Shown piece after piece: positions 45,425 through 55,060 of a DNA stretch of 62,827 bases. Each line of letters starts with the position of its first letter. The stretch's first letter is position 1. The notes under the pieces were generated by a model. The model did no database searches, had not been told where the DNA came from, and saw only the letters and a program-made list of their open reading frames with translations. Made by a program: the position numbers and the translations under genes. The stretch is from Frankia sp. AgB1.9 (GTDB taxonomy: Bacteria; Actinomycetota; Actinomycetes; Frankiales; Frankiaceae): the NCBI RefSeq assembly GCF_016786355.1, contig NZ_JADWYX010000012.1, positions 54,079-116,905 on the forward strand, written 5' to 3'.

Positions 45425-47137
45425 TCAGCCCGTGACCGGACCGCCGCGCGGTCGGCCGTTCCGGTCCAGCCACACGTAGTCGTCTCCCACCCGGACGCCG
45501 CCGAACTCGACCGGCGCGGACGGCACCGCGTCGCGGCCGGCGGTGTCGCAGGCGTACGGCCACTCGACGCCGGACCAGCGCTGGCTCCAGGACGTGCACC
45601 AGCCCGTCGCCGGCGTCTTGGCGGAGACCGGCCCGCGCTCCAGGTCGAGCACGGTCGTCTCACCTCGGACCCGCAGGACGTACCGGGTGTCGCTGACCCG
45701 CAGGACGAAGTCGCCGCCCTGCCCTCGGGCAGCAGGGCCCGCTCCGGCCGCGTTGGTGAAAACCCAGGAGTCCCCGGCGTCCCAGGACCAGGTGGTCCGC
45801 CCGGTCTCGAGATCGAAGCCCTCCAGCGTGACGCCGAAGTTCGCGAAGGCCGCGTTCAGCCCCGCTGTCACGGTGCCGCGGAACACGCAGCGCACCGGGT
45901 GGGTGGGGTCGAACGCGATCCGTGGGCAGCCGAGCGTGGCGCCGGGCCGCGTCCAGAGCCGCTCCCCTGTCGTCGCGCTGATTCCCACCAGAGCGTTCAG
46001 GTCCGTCTCGGCGACCGGCGACAACGTGTCGGCGAGCAACCCGTTGAGGGGGCTGCCCACATACACGTCACCGCGGCGCACGGAGTCCATGCCGATGAAC
46101 AGCACGCCGTCGGCCGTCGCGCCGAAGACGTTGGTAGCCGGCTCCTGCCAGAGCAGGTTCCCGCCGTCGGCGACGGCCGCCAGGGTCTCGTCGTCGCCCG
46201 ACAAGATCAGATCGACGCCAACCTCGCGGGTATCGTCCCCAATCCCGAGCGGTTCCTCGACGCGAACCCGACCGCTCCGAGCGTCGAGGACGACCTTGGA
46301 CGGCGGCCCGGCGTCATTATCAGCCGCGGCGACCAGGCAGATCGCGGACCCGTTCCCGCAGACCCGCGGGGCAGCGGCCACCGAGAGATCTTCCCCGTAG
46401 CTCCACCGCTGCTCCCCGGTGGCCGCGTCCGCGGCTACGACCGAGACCGTGTCATCGGCGCCTCCGGGCGCCAGCCACACCACGGTCGCCCCGTCGTCGA
46501 CCACCAGCGGAGTGAACCGCCCGAGGTCCCCCTCAATCCGCGAGATGCTCGCCGGAGCCGTCCAACGCGCCCGCCCGGTTGCCGGGTCCAGGGCCGCGAT
46601 CCTGTCGACGACCTTCTCGTCCGTCGACGAAAAGACGAGGACGGAGCCACGGGCCGCCACTGGCTTCCCGAGCGCGACCAGGTCGTTCGACCAGGCCTGC
46701 CTGACCGTCTCCGGCCCCCGGTCGTGGGTGGCGACGACGGCGACGCCGGCGCCGACCGCGGCCAGCTGGACCACCAACCCCGTGGTGGCGACCAGGGCCA
46801 GCCACGGCCGACGTCCCGACCGGCCTGCCGAGTTCGGAAGGTTCGGCGGGTTCGCTCCCCGCGTGGCCTGGATACCTGACGTCGGTCGCGTGGACTCGGC
46901 GGTGGGCGTGGCCTGCGTGCTTGCCGTCTCCAGGGTGGCCTGCGTGGTTGGCGTTGGGGGTGTGGCCTCCGTGGTTGGCGAACCCTGGGCTGCCTGCGTG
47001 GTCGGCGAGCCCAGAGTGGCCTGGACGCGCTGCGCGGCCTCGGCTTGGCCTACCCCCGTGGGTAAGTCGGCCGTGGGCGCGGCCCACGGCTGATCGGCGC
47101 CAGGCGTGGCGGCGGCCGCCGAGAACTCGGCATCCAT
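45425..47137 (-). CDS. Membrane-anchored PQQ-like beta-propeller protein
   Basis: 570 residues. N-terminal cytoplasmic part (to ~115) is disordered, with Thr/Gln/Ala repeats such as STQATPTAESTRPTSGIQAT. One helix near 118-140 (LALVATTGLVVQLAAVGAGV) exports a C-terminal PQQ-type propeller (AATGEQRWSYGEDLS, ATTGERLWTRPGAT, LETGRTTWSWDAGDSW). Such propellers scaffold proteins or bind ligands; the function is unknown. It converges with the methyltransferase cluster. Confidence 0.72.
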   Translation of the reverse strand: MDAEFSAAAATPGADQPWAAPTADLPTGVGQAEAAQRVQATLGSPTTQAAQGSPTTEATPPTPTTQATLETASTQATPTAESTRPTSGIQATRGANPPNLPNSAGRSGRRPWLALVATTGLVVQLAAVGAGVAVVATHDRGPETVRQAWSNDLVALGKPVAARGSVLVFSSTDEKVVDRIAALDPATGRARWTAPASISRIEGDLGRFTPLVVDDGATVVWLAPGGADDTVSVVAADAATGEQRWSYGEDLSVAAAPRVCGNGSAICLVAAADNDAGPPSKVVLDARSGRVRVEEPLGIGDDTREVGVDLILSGDDETLAAVADGGNLLWQEPATNVFGATADGVLFIGMDSVRRGDVYVGSPLNGLLADTLSPVAETDLNALVGISATTGERLWTRPGATLGCPRIAFDPTHPVRCVFRGTVTAGLNAAFANFGVTLEGFDLETGRTTWSWDAGDSWVFTNAAGAGPAARGQGGDFVLRVSDTRYVLRVRGETTVLDLERGPVSAKTPATGWCTSWSQRWSGVEWPYACDTAGRDAVPSAPVEFGGVRVGDDYVWLDRNGRPRGGPVTG

Positions 47138-47522
47138 GCTTCCCCCGTGATCTTGTGGCTGTCGGGACGGATCGCCATCATCCAGACAATCCCCCGCAGA
47201 CGCCAGCCACTACGACAACCGGCCGGCCTGCGCTGGAAACCGCCGCGCGGCCCCCTGACCAGCGCGGCAGCCCTCGATCCCGCGCATCGTCCAACTCAAG
47301 GTCGTCGGCGCCGACGAGTGCCTCGTGGCCGACCACTTGGTGACCGGACGAGACGCCACGGCCTCGCGGACCCAAGCCTGTGGAGCCGCGGATGAGTTGG
47401 TCGACCGGCCGGGTGGGCCGTTGGGGCTGGATGGTTACCGGAGCTGACGGTGCTGGGCTACACGGTTGGCCGCATAACGATCAAAGCGGGCATCACATGA
47501 AGTGATACCCGCAGATCAGAGG
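47138..47522. other. Gene-free stretch upstream of the PQQ protein
   Basis: 385 bp between divergent features. No gene, no clear hairpin or operator noticed. Confidence 0.4.
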
Positions 47523-47598
47523 TGGTGGAGACGGGGAGACTCGAACTCCCAACCCCTGCCTTGCAAAGGCAGTGCTCTGCCAGTTGAGCTACGCCCCC
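47523..47598 (-). tRNA. tRNA-Ala (TGC)
   Basis: Read on the minus strand: acceptor GGGGGCG/CGTCTCC with two G-U pairs, anticodon TGC in CTTTGCAAG, T-arm GAGTTCGAGTCTC, and encoded CCA (47523-47525). In mycobacteria and streptomycetes it follows tRNA-Ile directly; here it is 7 kb away on the other strand. Confidence 0.95.
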
Positions 47599-47801
47599 GT
47601 GGGTCGCGCCCGGCGTGACCGCTGGACGGGCGCTGCCGGCTGGGCGGCGCGCCTTCCAACTGTACGGCATCGCGGCGGGTGCGGCGGTGGCGTCTTTCCT
47701 GCGATCCTGCTGTCCTGGAGCCGGTCTGGCGTCGCCATCGCGGAGGTGTCAGCGCCGAGCTGATCTTCGCGGCGCGGAGGCGGTCGCGGTCGGGTCCACC
47801 A

Positions 47802-47876
47802 TGATTGCTAGTTCGGCCCTCTACCGGTCGTAGCGGGGCTCTTATCGCGACCGGTAGAGGGCCGAAACGGCGATCA
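47802..47876. repeat. Long hairpin element, copy C
   Basis: 75 bp. Inner stem CTACCGGTCG/CGACCGGTAG differs from other copies yet is fully paired, next to GTTCGGCCCTC/GAGGGCCGAAAC. Confidence 0.85.
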
Positions 47877-47989
47877 CGGCTGAAGGGCGGGCGGCTGCGG
47901 TCGACCCGGACCGGGCGTCCGTCACGGGGTCAGCGGGAGGAGGGGCTAGCGCCGCCTCCGGCACGGTTCGCCCGTTTCCGGCGTCCCCA

Positions 47990-48065
47990 TGATCGGCGTT
48001 TCGGCCCTCCAGTGGCTGTTACCGGGTCTGTTTCATAGCCACCGGAGGGTGAAAACGGCGATCAA
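47990..48065. repeat. Long hairpin element, copy D
   Basis: 76 bp, GATCGGCGTTTCGGCCCTC left arm, right arm GGAGGGTGAAAACGGCG with a few mismatches. Just downstream of the minus-strand membrane protein stop. Confidence 0.75.
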
Positions 48066-48096
48066 GGTGACGGGCAAGACCTTGGCGGTCACGGCG

Positions 48097-49458
48097 TTAG
48101 CAGCCGCCCATGCGCTTGAGCAGCGTCGCGATGGCGGGGAAGTTCGTCCAGCAGTCGGACTTGGAGCTGCTGGTGGCGGGCGCCGGGGAGTTGGGGGCGG
48201 CCTCGCTGGTCGGGGCGGTCGGGGCTCCTGCGGGCGAGGTCGGCTGTGGCTGGTGGCTGCCCGGTGCGTTGGCGCTGGAGCCGCGCGGGCGCGCGTCGGC
48301 GCGGCCGACGGACTGCGCCTGCACGGCGTTCACGCCGGCCTGAGTGGGCGGCGCGGCCGTTGCCGGCGGCTCGATCACGGCGGGAAAGCTTGCGAAGTCG
48401 ATCGTCGGCGCCTCGGTGTCGACGAACACGATCGCTTTGCCGGAGCCCGCGGGGGAGTTGCTGTTGGACAGCAGCAGTCCGGTCAGGCCGAAAAGGGTCA
48501 GTACGACGAGCACGACGGCGGCGGCGATCGTCATGCCGGACCGGGAGCGCAGGACATATCCGTGCCGGACGACGTGGATCCACTTCCGCGCGTCCCGCTG
48601 CGGGCGCTGCCCGGGGCGGAGGAACGCGGCCCCGCCGTCGGCCGCGCCGATCGCGGCCGCCCGGTCAACCTCGTTGATCTCCGCGGAGTCGTCGATCGGG
48701 AGCTGGGGACGCGGGTCTGGCAAGGCGCCGGACTCGAGGCCGACCACCGTGGCTTCGGGGTCGTCCTCGCCTGCGGCTTCGGGATCGCCGCTGTCGAGGT
48801 CGTTGGCGTCGAGGCCCGTCTGAGCAGACTCCGACACGGCCGCGGGAGCCTCGGGGGTCCCCACGGGGGTGTCAGCGGACCGGATCGTCTCGTCGCCGGG
48901 CGCCGGCGCTTCGAGGTCGCCCGTCGCCACGGTCCGATCGCCGTCGGCTGCCGGCGCAGGCGGCTCGGCCACCGTCACCCCGGTGGAGTCGGACGCGATG
49001 GGGCCGGGCTCTACGAGACCGGATGCGGTTAGTCCCGGATCGGTCGTCTCGGCGTCCGCGTCGGCTCCTGGTGACGCCTTGGGCCTGGCCACCGCCGGCT
49101 TGTCGGCCTTCGCGAGCGAGAGGGCTGCGGGCGCCGGCTTGGTGGTTTCGACCGAGGTCGCCTCGGGCGACGCGGCAGGCTCGGCCACAGCGACCTTGGC
49201 GCCGGCCGGTGTGCCCGTATTGTCCGGAATTGGGGAGTCGGTCGGCGTCGTGGTGGTGATGTGGTGAGTTCCCCGGTGACTGTTGTCGAGCGTGGCGCCG
49301 GGCTCAGCCGGCGGGACCGCCGGCTGGCTGGCCTGTTCCGCGCCCTCTGCCGGACCGGGCCGAAGTGTCTCGTCGGGGTCGACGGCGACGTAGGGGCGTG
49401 CCAGCCCAGACGCCGCGTCGGGGGTGTCTTCCCAGTCCCCGGCAGCGGTTTCGCTCAT
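48097..49458 (-). CDS. Single-pass membrane protein with Cys-flanked C-terminal tail
   Basis: 453 residues, function unrecognised. Residues 1-~320 are a disordered acidic Ala/Pro/Glu/Thr-rich cytoplasmic part. One helix near 350-375 (SGMTIAAAVVLVVLTLFGLTGL) is followed by a Ser/Thr/Pro linker and a tail CWTNFPAIATLLKRMGGC at the very C-terminus. The neighbour at 49629 has the same plan. ATG 49458 follows CAGGTCACG; the longer frame is less likely. Probably in one transcript with the ParA-like gene upstream. Confidence 0.6.
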   Translation of the reverse strand: MSETAAGDWEDTPDAASGLARPYVAVDPDETLRPGPAEGAEQASQPAVPPAEPGATLDNSHRGTHHITTTTPTDSPIPDNTGTPAGAKVAVAEPAASPEATSVETTKPAPAALSLAKADKPAVARPKASPGADADAETTDPGLTASGLVEPGPIASDSTGVTVAEPPAPAADGDRTVATGDLEAPAPGDETIRSADTPVGTPEAPAAVSESAQTGLDANDLDSGDPEAAGEDDPEATVVGLESGALPDPRPQLPIDDSAEINEVDRAAAIGAADGGAAFLRPGQRPQRDARKWIHVVRHGYVLRSRSGMTIAAAVVLVVLTLFGLTGLLLSNSNSPAGSGKAIVFVDTEAPTIDFASFPAVIEPPATAAPPTQAGVNAVQAQSVGRADARPRGSSANAPGSHQPQPTSPAGAPTAPTSEAAPNSPAPATSSSKSDCWTNFPAIATLLKRMGGC

Positions 49459-49628
49459 CGTGACCTGCCCCTGTCGCCTACTTCTCGCACCGGTCCGCGG
49501 GTACCACCGCGCCGCGGCGCGGCTGCGAACCACTGGCTTCCGAGGTCCCACGCTTCCACATAGCGGTAGAGGTCGTCTTGCAGGCGGGTCGACCGGGTGA
49601 AGGCCGACAACAGATCACCAATCCGCCA

Positions 49629-50165
49629 TCAGCAGGGTATCGGCAGTCCGTGGCGCATCAGGTACTGGGCGATGGGCGAATCCCGGCAGGCAGTCGCCGC
49701 GGCAACCGCGCCGTCACGCCCGGCGCCGGTCGTGGCGGTCGGCTTCGGGCCACCGAACAGCCGCCGAGTGGTCGGAGCCGCGCTTTGGCGGGTGGCCAGG
49801 GCCGCCGAGGTGGTGGCTAGCGAGGCCGACACCGCGGCGGGCGTCGGGGCCGGGGTGGCCTCCCGCGCCGCCACCATCGACGCCGGGGTGGCGAGGCTGG
49901 TCTGTGGCTTCCCGGAGGCGACCGTGTGGGTCGTGTCCAGGGCCGGGTTGCGGGCGAACAGGACGACCGCCACCACGATGATGACGCCGGTCAGCGCGAA
50001 GCCGGCCAGCGCGGCCAGCGGGAATCGCGCGGCGGCCCCGGCCGCCGGCGCGTCCGCGCGGCGGCGCCACGTGAACCGGTCCGTGACATCTGCGGGTAAG
50101 CGATCGTGGCTGAGCGGAATCCTGGTGGGCATCGCTGTGGCGTCCGCCTTTGCTGTCTCGGTCAC
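49629..50165 (-). CDS. Single-pass membrane protein with Cys-flanked C-terminal tail
   Basis: 178 residues, function unrecognised. Short basic cytoplasmic segment (FTWRRRADAPAAGAAARF), one helix near 60-85 (LAALAGFALTGVIIVVAVVLF), Ala/Thr/Pro linker, and C-terminal CRDSPIAQYLMRHGLPIPC, which aligns with the tail of the downstream protein as C-x-[AP]IA-x2-L-x-R-x-G-x-C. GTG start 38 bp after the ParA-like stop. Confidence 0.6.
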   Translation of the reverse strand: MTETAKADATAMPTRIPLSHDRLPADVTDRFTWRRRADAPAAGAAARFPLAALAGFALTGVIIVVAVVLFARNPALDTTHTVASGKPQTSLATPASMVAAREATPAPTPAAVSASLATTSAALATRQSAAPTTRRLFGGPKPTATTGAGRDGAVAAATACRDSPIAQYLMRHGLPIPC

Positions 50166-50203
50166 CTGGGCGTCTTGGAGGACCTGTCGGGGCTCGGGCC
50201 GCC

Positions 50204-51310
50204 TTACTGCCTCGTTCCGGCCGCGGAGACCGGCAGTCTGGGCAGGGTCGGGTCCAGGTAGCGCAGCCGCTCCCGGACGTTCACCGCCAGGTCGCGGAAC
50301 TCCTGGTAGCACTTGCGCACGTAGGTCTGGGCACTGCCCAGTGCGCCGTCGCCGGAGCGCAGCTCGAACATCGGCTTGCGGGCGTCCTGGGCGAGCGGCA
50401 TGAGGGTCTGGTAGTGCGGCAGGCTCGCGATCTCGAACGACTTGTCATAGGGGTCGGCGCGCTGTGTGCCGAGCACCGACGTGGCGTAGACCTCGGGAAT
50501 CCGGTCGAGCCAGCGGTCGAAGGCCCGCGCGGGGCGGTCCCGGCCGGAAGCCGGCTGCATGATGACGTAGCCGATCGGCATCATCAACGCGCGCGGTGCG
50601 GCGATCCGGTCGGGCACCTTCGGCAGCACCATGCCCTGCCAGGTGGACCGCCAGTCCCGCAGGGTCGGGCCGAGGTTGCGCAGGCCGCGCAGCGAGAAGA
50701 GGTCGGCGCTCAGCGGCATGAGCACCGTGTCCGCGGACAGCAGGGCCGCGCGGTTGATCGCGCCGAGGTTCGGGCCGACGTCGATGAGCACGATCTCGGC
50801 CCGTACCGCCTTGCCGCTGTGGTCGACGACCCGGTGCAGGGCAGTCGTGGTCCGCAGCGCGGCGACGTCCTTGCCGAGGAAGCTGTTCGGCCAGGCGGCC
50901 GACAGCTTGTCCTCGAAGACGCTCAGGTCGACGTCCCCTGGCAGCAGCCACAAGTTGTCGTCGACCGACACCGGCTCGAACAGCGAGACGTCCCCGACGC
51001 CTTCCATGATCGGAGCGATGGCGGTGGCGATCGTGCCGGTGCCCTCGACGATCCGGGACCGCCGGCCGCCGAGGATGTCGTGGCGCGGCGCCGAGGATGC
51101 GGTCGACCCGCGGCCACCGGTCGAGGCACCGACGATCTGCTCCCGCCAGAGGGTCGCCAGGTCGTCCTCGTCGAGGAACTGGGCGGTCAGGTTCGCCTGC
51201 GGGTCGAGGTCGACGGCGAGTACCCGATGCCCCTGCCGGGCCAGCATGTGCGCGAGGTGGAAGGTGAGCGTGGTCTTGCCGACGCCACCCTTGTTGTTGA
51301 ACAGTGCCAT
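50204..51310 (-). CDS. Orphan ParA/MinD-type ATPase
   Basis: 368 residues. Deviant Walker [32 protein letters not shown], and IDVGPNLGAINRAALLSADTVLMPLS identify a ParA-family ATPase of the type with an inserted ~90-residue segment after the switch I region. It is distinct from the chromosomal ParA at 18376. No ParB lies next to it; instead two tail-anchored-like membrane proteins follow. ATG 51310 is used; TTG 51319 (LITMALFNNKGG) has a better purine-rich upstream. Function unknown. Confidence 0.82.
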   Translation of the reverse strand: MALFNNKGGVGKTTLTFHLAHMLARQGHRVLAVDLDPQANLTAQFLDEDDLATLWREQIVGASTGGRGSTASSAPRHDILGGRRSRIVEGTGTIATAIAPIMEGVGDVSLFEPVSVDDNLWLLPGDVDLSVFEDKLSAAWPNSFLGKDVAALRTTTALHRVVDHSGKAVRAEIVLIDVGPNLGAINRAALLSADTVLMPLSADLFSLRGLRNLGPTLRDWRSTWQGMVLPKVPDRIAAPRALMMPIGYVIMQPASGRDRPARAFDRWLDRIPEVYATSVLGTQRADPYDKSFEIASLPHYQTLMPLAQDARKPMFELRSGDGALGSAQTYVRKCYQEFRDLAVNVRERLRYLDPTLPRLPVSAAGTRQ

Positions 51311-51536
51311 CGTGATCAAGAGTGGCCCCCCCGCGCCGCGCGGCAGGCCGGGGTCACGTCGGGGAGGTCGACGACGCGCGACCCGACGTCGCTCCGTCGC
51401 CCCTGGTCCCGAGGGCCAGGCAAACCGGTCATACCGGCATGGTGCGCACCCACCGGACCATTGTCTCCCTATGGCCAGCGACGAGCGCACCGCCACGGCA
51501 CCAACGTCGTAACCGGGCCGGTGCCGGACGTTCGGA

Positions 51537-51747
51537 CGCTGCCCAACTAGTGGGCAGCGAGGTCGGACGGATCCCATCGAGGCGCAGCGTGCGCGGCCGG
51601 GCTACCACCTCGACCCGGGCGTGACGGTCACCAGGACCGCTAGTGGGCAGCGTTCCCGACCGACGCTCGCCGGGCTGAGGAGCGCGGCCGGTGCCGAGCC
51701 GTGACGCTGCCCATCACGAGCCATGACGCTGCCCATCAGCGGACAGC
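51537..51747. repeat. CGCTGCCCA iterons upstream of the ParA-like gene
   Basis: CGCTGCCCA or its complement TGGGCAGCG at 51537, 51551 (inverted pair with 5-bp spacer), 51644, 51705 and 51727, plus a weak copy at 51740. The last two are inside TGACGCTGCCCATCA direct repeats 22 bp apart. Further copies at 52674 and (one mismatch) 52729 flank the isomerase gene. Confidence 0.7.
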
Positions 51748-51776
51748 GTGGGAGTCCGTCCCTGCTGGGGGCACCG

Positions 51777-52619
51777 TCATTCCCAGGAACACAGGTCCGG
51801 CCAGCCGCTGGGGGCCGCCGGGCGGGGGAGGCGTCCGAGCAGCCAGCGCAGCGTTTCGGCCGTGGAGGTCCGCACGACGGCCGGCCGCGGGCCGGCGCCG
51901 AACGCGCGCGACGGTCGATCGCCCGGAGCGAGCACGACGCTGACCCCGGGTGGCAACCGTTCCGGCAGCCGGGCGGTCGTCCAGTCCCATTCGGCGTCCA
52001 CGTAGGGAGCGGGCAGGTCGGCCCAGCCAGGGCCGCCGCGGTCGGCGAGCCCCAGGTCCACCCCGTGGATCTCGACCTCGCGCCAGCGAAGGAACACCAG
52101 GTCCGCCAGGGTCACCGGGCCGTCGAGGCGTGAGCCGGCGGCCGGCTCGAGCCGGCACATCCCAAGACCGGTGCGCCAGACCTCGACGTGGGTCGCGTCC
52201 CAGGCGCGCTCCAGCCCGGCGATGGCCGCGGCCAGGTCATCGCGGAGGCGCTCGGCGGAATCGGCGCCCGGGTGGACCGTCGGGTCGTCAGCCGCCGAGT
52301 CGCCGGTAGGCAGCGGTACCGGGGCGGCGCCGGCACAGGCCGCCTGGACGAGGCTCGTGTGGTTGTGGGCACCGACGGTGAGATGACGCAGGATCTGCCC
52401 CACGGTCCAGCCGGGCAGCAGGGCGGGCCGGGCGACGGTCGCGTCGTCCAGCGCCGTGGCGAGGGCGAGCAGTCGCCGGTGCGACGCCGACACCCCGGCC
52501 AGCAGGTCGTGCGGAACCGGGGAGGGAAGGTAGCCGGTGCCGGCGGGCGTGGTGTGCGTCGCCCGTGCGGACGGCGGCAGGCCTGACTCCCGGACCCCGG
52601 CGCGCGTCTCGGTCGCCAT
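51777..52619 (-). CDS. Maleylpyruvate isomerase-family mycothiol-dependent enzyme
   Basis: 280 residues. DinB-like four-helix metal-binding domain (LPGWTVGQILRHLTVGAHNH) and the E-x3-H pair in REVEIHGVDLGL supply the usual metal ligands; the C-terminal domain follows. Such enzymes use mycothiol as cofactor, which fits an actinobacterium. The substrate is unknown. ATG 52619 chosen within a longer frame. Confidence 0.82.
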   Translation of the reverse strand: MATETRAGVRESGLPPSARATHTTPAGTGYLPSPVPHDLLAGVSASHRRLLALATALDDATVARPALLPGWTVGQILRHLTVGAHNHTSLVQAACAGAAPVPLPTGDSAADDPTVHPGADSAERLRDDLAAAIAGLERAWDATHVEVWRTGLGMCRLEPAAGSRLDGPVTLADLVFLRWREVEIHGVDLGLADRGGPGWADLPAPYVDAEWDWTTARLPERLPPGVSVVLAPGDRPSRAFGAGPRPAVVRTSTAETLRWLLGRLPRPAAPSGWPDLCSWE

Positions 52620-52969
52620 CCGTCCACGATGCGCCGCCGTGTGCCCGCCCGCCAGCCGACCGCTCCGTCGGCACGCTGCCCATCGGTGGTCTGGCTGGTC
52701 CCCGGACACGAGAGACGGTGACCACCAGTGGGTAGCGCCATGACGATCGCCGCCGGTTGGAAGGGGCAGCGTCGCCGACGCCGGGTCGGGGCCGAACCTG
52801 AGCCGGCCGCCGGCCGCCGGCCGCCGGGTGTCGGCCGCAGGGTGTCGGGCGGCGAGGCTGGGTGTCGTGGACGGAGGGCACGCGTCCCACTCATGGGACC
52901 CGTCCTCTCACTAGCAGCCGGGCCGTCGACGGCAGCTAGTGCCGTGTCCGGCCAGGTCCGCCCGCTGGC

Positions 52970-53046
52970 TTGATCGCTGTTTCGGCCCTCGCATGGTCGC
53001 AAGAACGCTGCGGTTACAGCCATGCGAGGGCCGAAACAGCGATCTT
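52970..53046. repeat. Long hairpin element, copy E
   Basis: 77 bp. Perfect 25-bp arms: GATCGCTGTTTCGGCCCTC continuing GCATGG, matched by CCATGC and GAGGGCCGAAACAGCGATC. The best-paired copy, with T/A at the position that is C/G in the other copies on both arms. Confidence 0.9.
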
Positions 53047-53104
53047 GCTGGCCTCGGGGCGAGGCGAACCTTCAGATGCGGCGCTGGCTCGTCGGTGGAA
53101 CCCG

Positions 53105-53135
53105 TGCCCTCAGCGGGACCCGTCCGCTGAGGGCA
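53105..53135. terminator. Perfect 12-bp inverted repeat
   Basis: TGCCCTCAGCGG/CCGCTGAGGGCA with a 7-nt spacer. Terminator- or operator-like; no T-tract. Confidence 0.5.
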
Positions 53136-53688
53136 TCTGGCGCGCCGCTGGGACCCGGCCCGCCGGTGAAAAGCGATGAAAGATCTAACGATGACCTCAG
53201 GCGGTCAGCGGCTTCAGCGGCTCGGTGCGTTCCGGCCCGGGTGGCGGCCCGCTCCGTGACGGTGACCATCGAGGGCAGGCGACCGGGACATTCCATTCGT
53301 CCGTGTGCAGACGGTGACCACATGGGAGCGGTGTTGGCCCAGGGTGGTCCTGACCTCACTGTTTGGTTCGGTGGGCCAGGCGGCCGAGCATCGACCGTAG
53401 GCTGACCACCATTGGGGCAGCGTTGCGCGGGCGGCCGCCTGGATGGTCCCCGTCCGTGCACAGACGCTTTCCATCCGCGAACGGCGAGTCGGTGGCCAAC
53501 GCCATCGCATCAGTGTCGATGACCCCGCCTGGTGAGTGGATTCCCTAGCCGGCAAGCCGTCCTGGCTCTGATTCGGCTGGGAAATCGAACCTTTACGTCG
53601 GATCCCTTGTCCAGGGCACATGCCGCTGGCAGTCTGACTCGGCATCGGGGCGTGACTTCTACGGATTGCCCTAGATCTGTCGCGAAAC

Positions 53689-54936
53689 ATGGGAAGGCAG
53701 GTGCGGGTCTTGGCGGTGACCGCGGACGGGGTGTCGACGTCGGTGCCGACGGTCAGTACGCCGACGGTGCCCACGGGTGGAACGGGTGCGGTGCCGCCAG
53801 CGATCGAGCTGATCGGCGTCGCGAAGGACTACGCGTCGCGTCGCGGCGCCGTCACGGCCGTGGAGACCGTCGACCTCCAGATCGCCGAGGGCGAGTTCTT
53901 CTCGCTGCTGGGGCCGTCGGGCTGCGGGAAGACGACGACGCTGCGCATGATCGGTGGCTTCGAGGAGCCGAGCCGGGGCCAGATCCTGCTGCACGGCAAC
54001 GACGTGACGGCTACCCCGCCGAACCGGCGGGACGTCAACCTGGTCTTCCAGAGCTACGCCCTCTTCCCGCATCTCGATGTCGCGGGCAACGTCGCCTTCG
54101 GCCTGAAGCGCAAGGGCATCCGCGGCCAGGCGATGCGCGAGCGGGTGACCAACATGCTTGAGCTGGTCGAGCTCGGCGCGCTGGCCGACCGCAAGCCCAA
54201 GGAGCTCTCCGGCGGCCAGCAGCAGCGGGTCGCGCTGGCCCGGGCACTGGTGAACGAGCCGCGGGCACTGCTGCTGGACGAGCCGCTCGGCGCGCTCGAC
54301 CTGAAGCTGCGCGAGACCATGCAGATCGAGCTGAAGCGCATCCAGCGCGAGGTCGGCATCACGTTCGTCTACGTGACGCACGACCAGAGCGAGGCGCTGA
54401 CCATGTCGGACCGCATCGCGGTCATGAACAAGGGCCGGATCGAGCAGCTGGCCGCCCCGCGCGACCTCTACGAGCGACCGCGCACCCGATTCGTCGCGGG
54501 CTTCATCGGCACCTCGAACGTGTTGCGCCGGACTGTGAAGACGGTGACCACGGATGGGACGGGTCCGGTCGCGATCCTTGATGCGGGCATCGACGAGCGG
54601 CTGATGGTGCCGATGCACGAGGACCTGGAGTCGGTGCGCACCGGTTCCGTCGTCGAGCTGACCGTGCGCCCGGAGAAGATCGGCATGACGGTCGACCGGC
54701 CGGACGGCGACGTCTGCATGCTGCGCGGCCGGGTCACCGAGGTCGTCTACCTGGGGACCAACACCACCTACACGGTGTTCACCCCGGGCGGCGACGAGAT
54801 CACGGTCTTCTGGCAGAACAGCTCGGACTCGGCTGACATCGCTCGCCGTGGGGACGAGGTCTGGCTGTCCTGGCGGGAGGACCACTCATTCGCCCTCGCG
54901 CCCGGCACAGCGAGCTCCACCCCCGCCGCCGCCTGA
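53689..54936 (+). CDS. Polyamine-type ABC transporter, ATP-binding protein
   Basis: 415 residues. Walker A LLGPSGCGKTTTLRMIGG, Q-loop VFQSYALFPHL, signature LSGGQQQRVALARAL, Walker B LLLDEPLGALD, H-loop THDQSEAL; a TOBE domain follows (LRGRVTEVVYLGTNTTYTV). PotA/spermidine-putrescine or related compatible-solute class. Start uncertain: ATG 53689 used, GTG 53701 or TTG 53710 (after GGGAAGG) possible. First of four genes in order ATPase, binding protein, permease, permease. Confidence 0.92.
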   Translation: MGRQVRVLAVTADGVSTSVPTVSTPTVPTGGTGAVPPAIELIGVAKDYASRRGAVTAVETVDLQIAEGEFFSLLGPSGCGKTTTLRMIGGFEEPSRGQILLHGNDVTATPPNRRDVNLVFQSYALFPHLDVAGNVAFGLKRKGIRGQAMRERVTNMLELVELGALADRKPKELSGGQQQRVALARALVNEPRALLLDEPLGALDLKLRETMQIELKRIQREVGITFVYVTHDQSEALTMSDRIAVMNKGRIEQLAAPRDLYERPRTRFVAGFIGTSNVLRRTVKTVTTDGTGPVAILDAGIDERLMVPMHEDLESVRTGSVVELTVRPEKIGMTVDRPDGDVCMLRGRVTEVVYLGTNTTYTVFTPGGDEITVFWQNSSDSADIARRGDEVWLSWREDHSFALAPGTASSTPAAA

Positions 54937-55060
54937 CGGTGGCCGCGGGGCACCGAAGAACGTCCTGGCCGGTCCTCGGGCCGACCCGGCAGGCCCTGAA
55001 CCAACAGATCCCTGACAAGAAGCGCGTTCAGCTGACAGCACCTCGCGGAGGATCTCCCAC

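Larger units (their letters stand above)
52620..53688. other. Gene-free region between isomerase and ABC operon
   Basis: About 1.07 kb with no credible gene. It contains CGCTGCCCA motifs (52674-52737), hairpin copy E, the 12-bp-arm inverted repeat at 53105, and another GGGGCAGCG at about 53413. The final ~120 bp upstream of the ATPase gene probably carries the operon promoter. Confidence 0.5.

Noticed and set aside
50070..50083. Another parS (CCACGTGAACC)
   Set aside because: Only the CACGTG core and a few bases match; lies in codons of a membrane protein gene.
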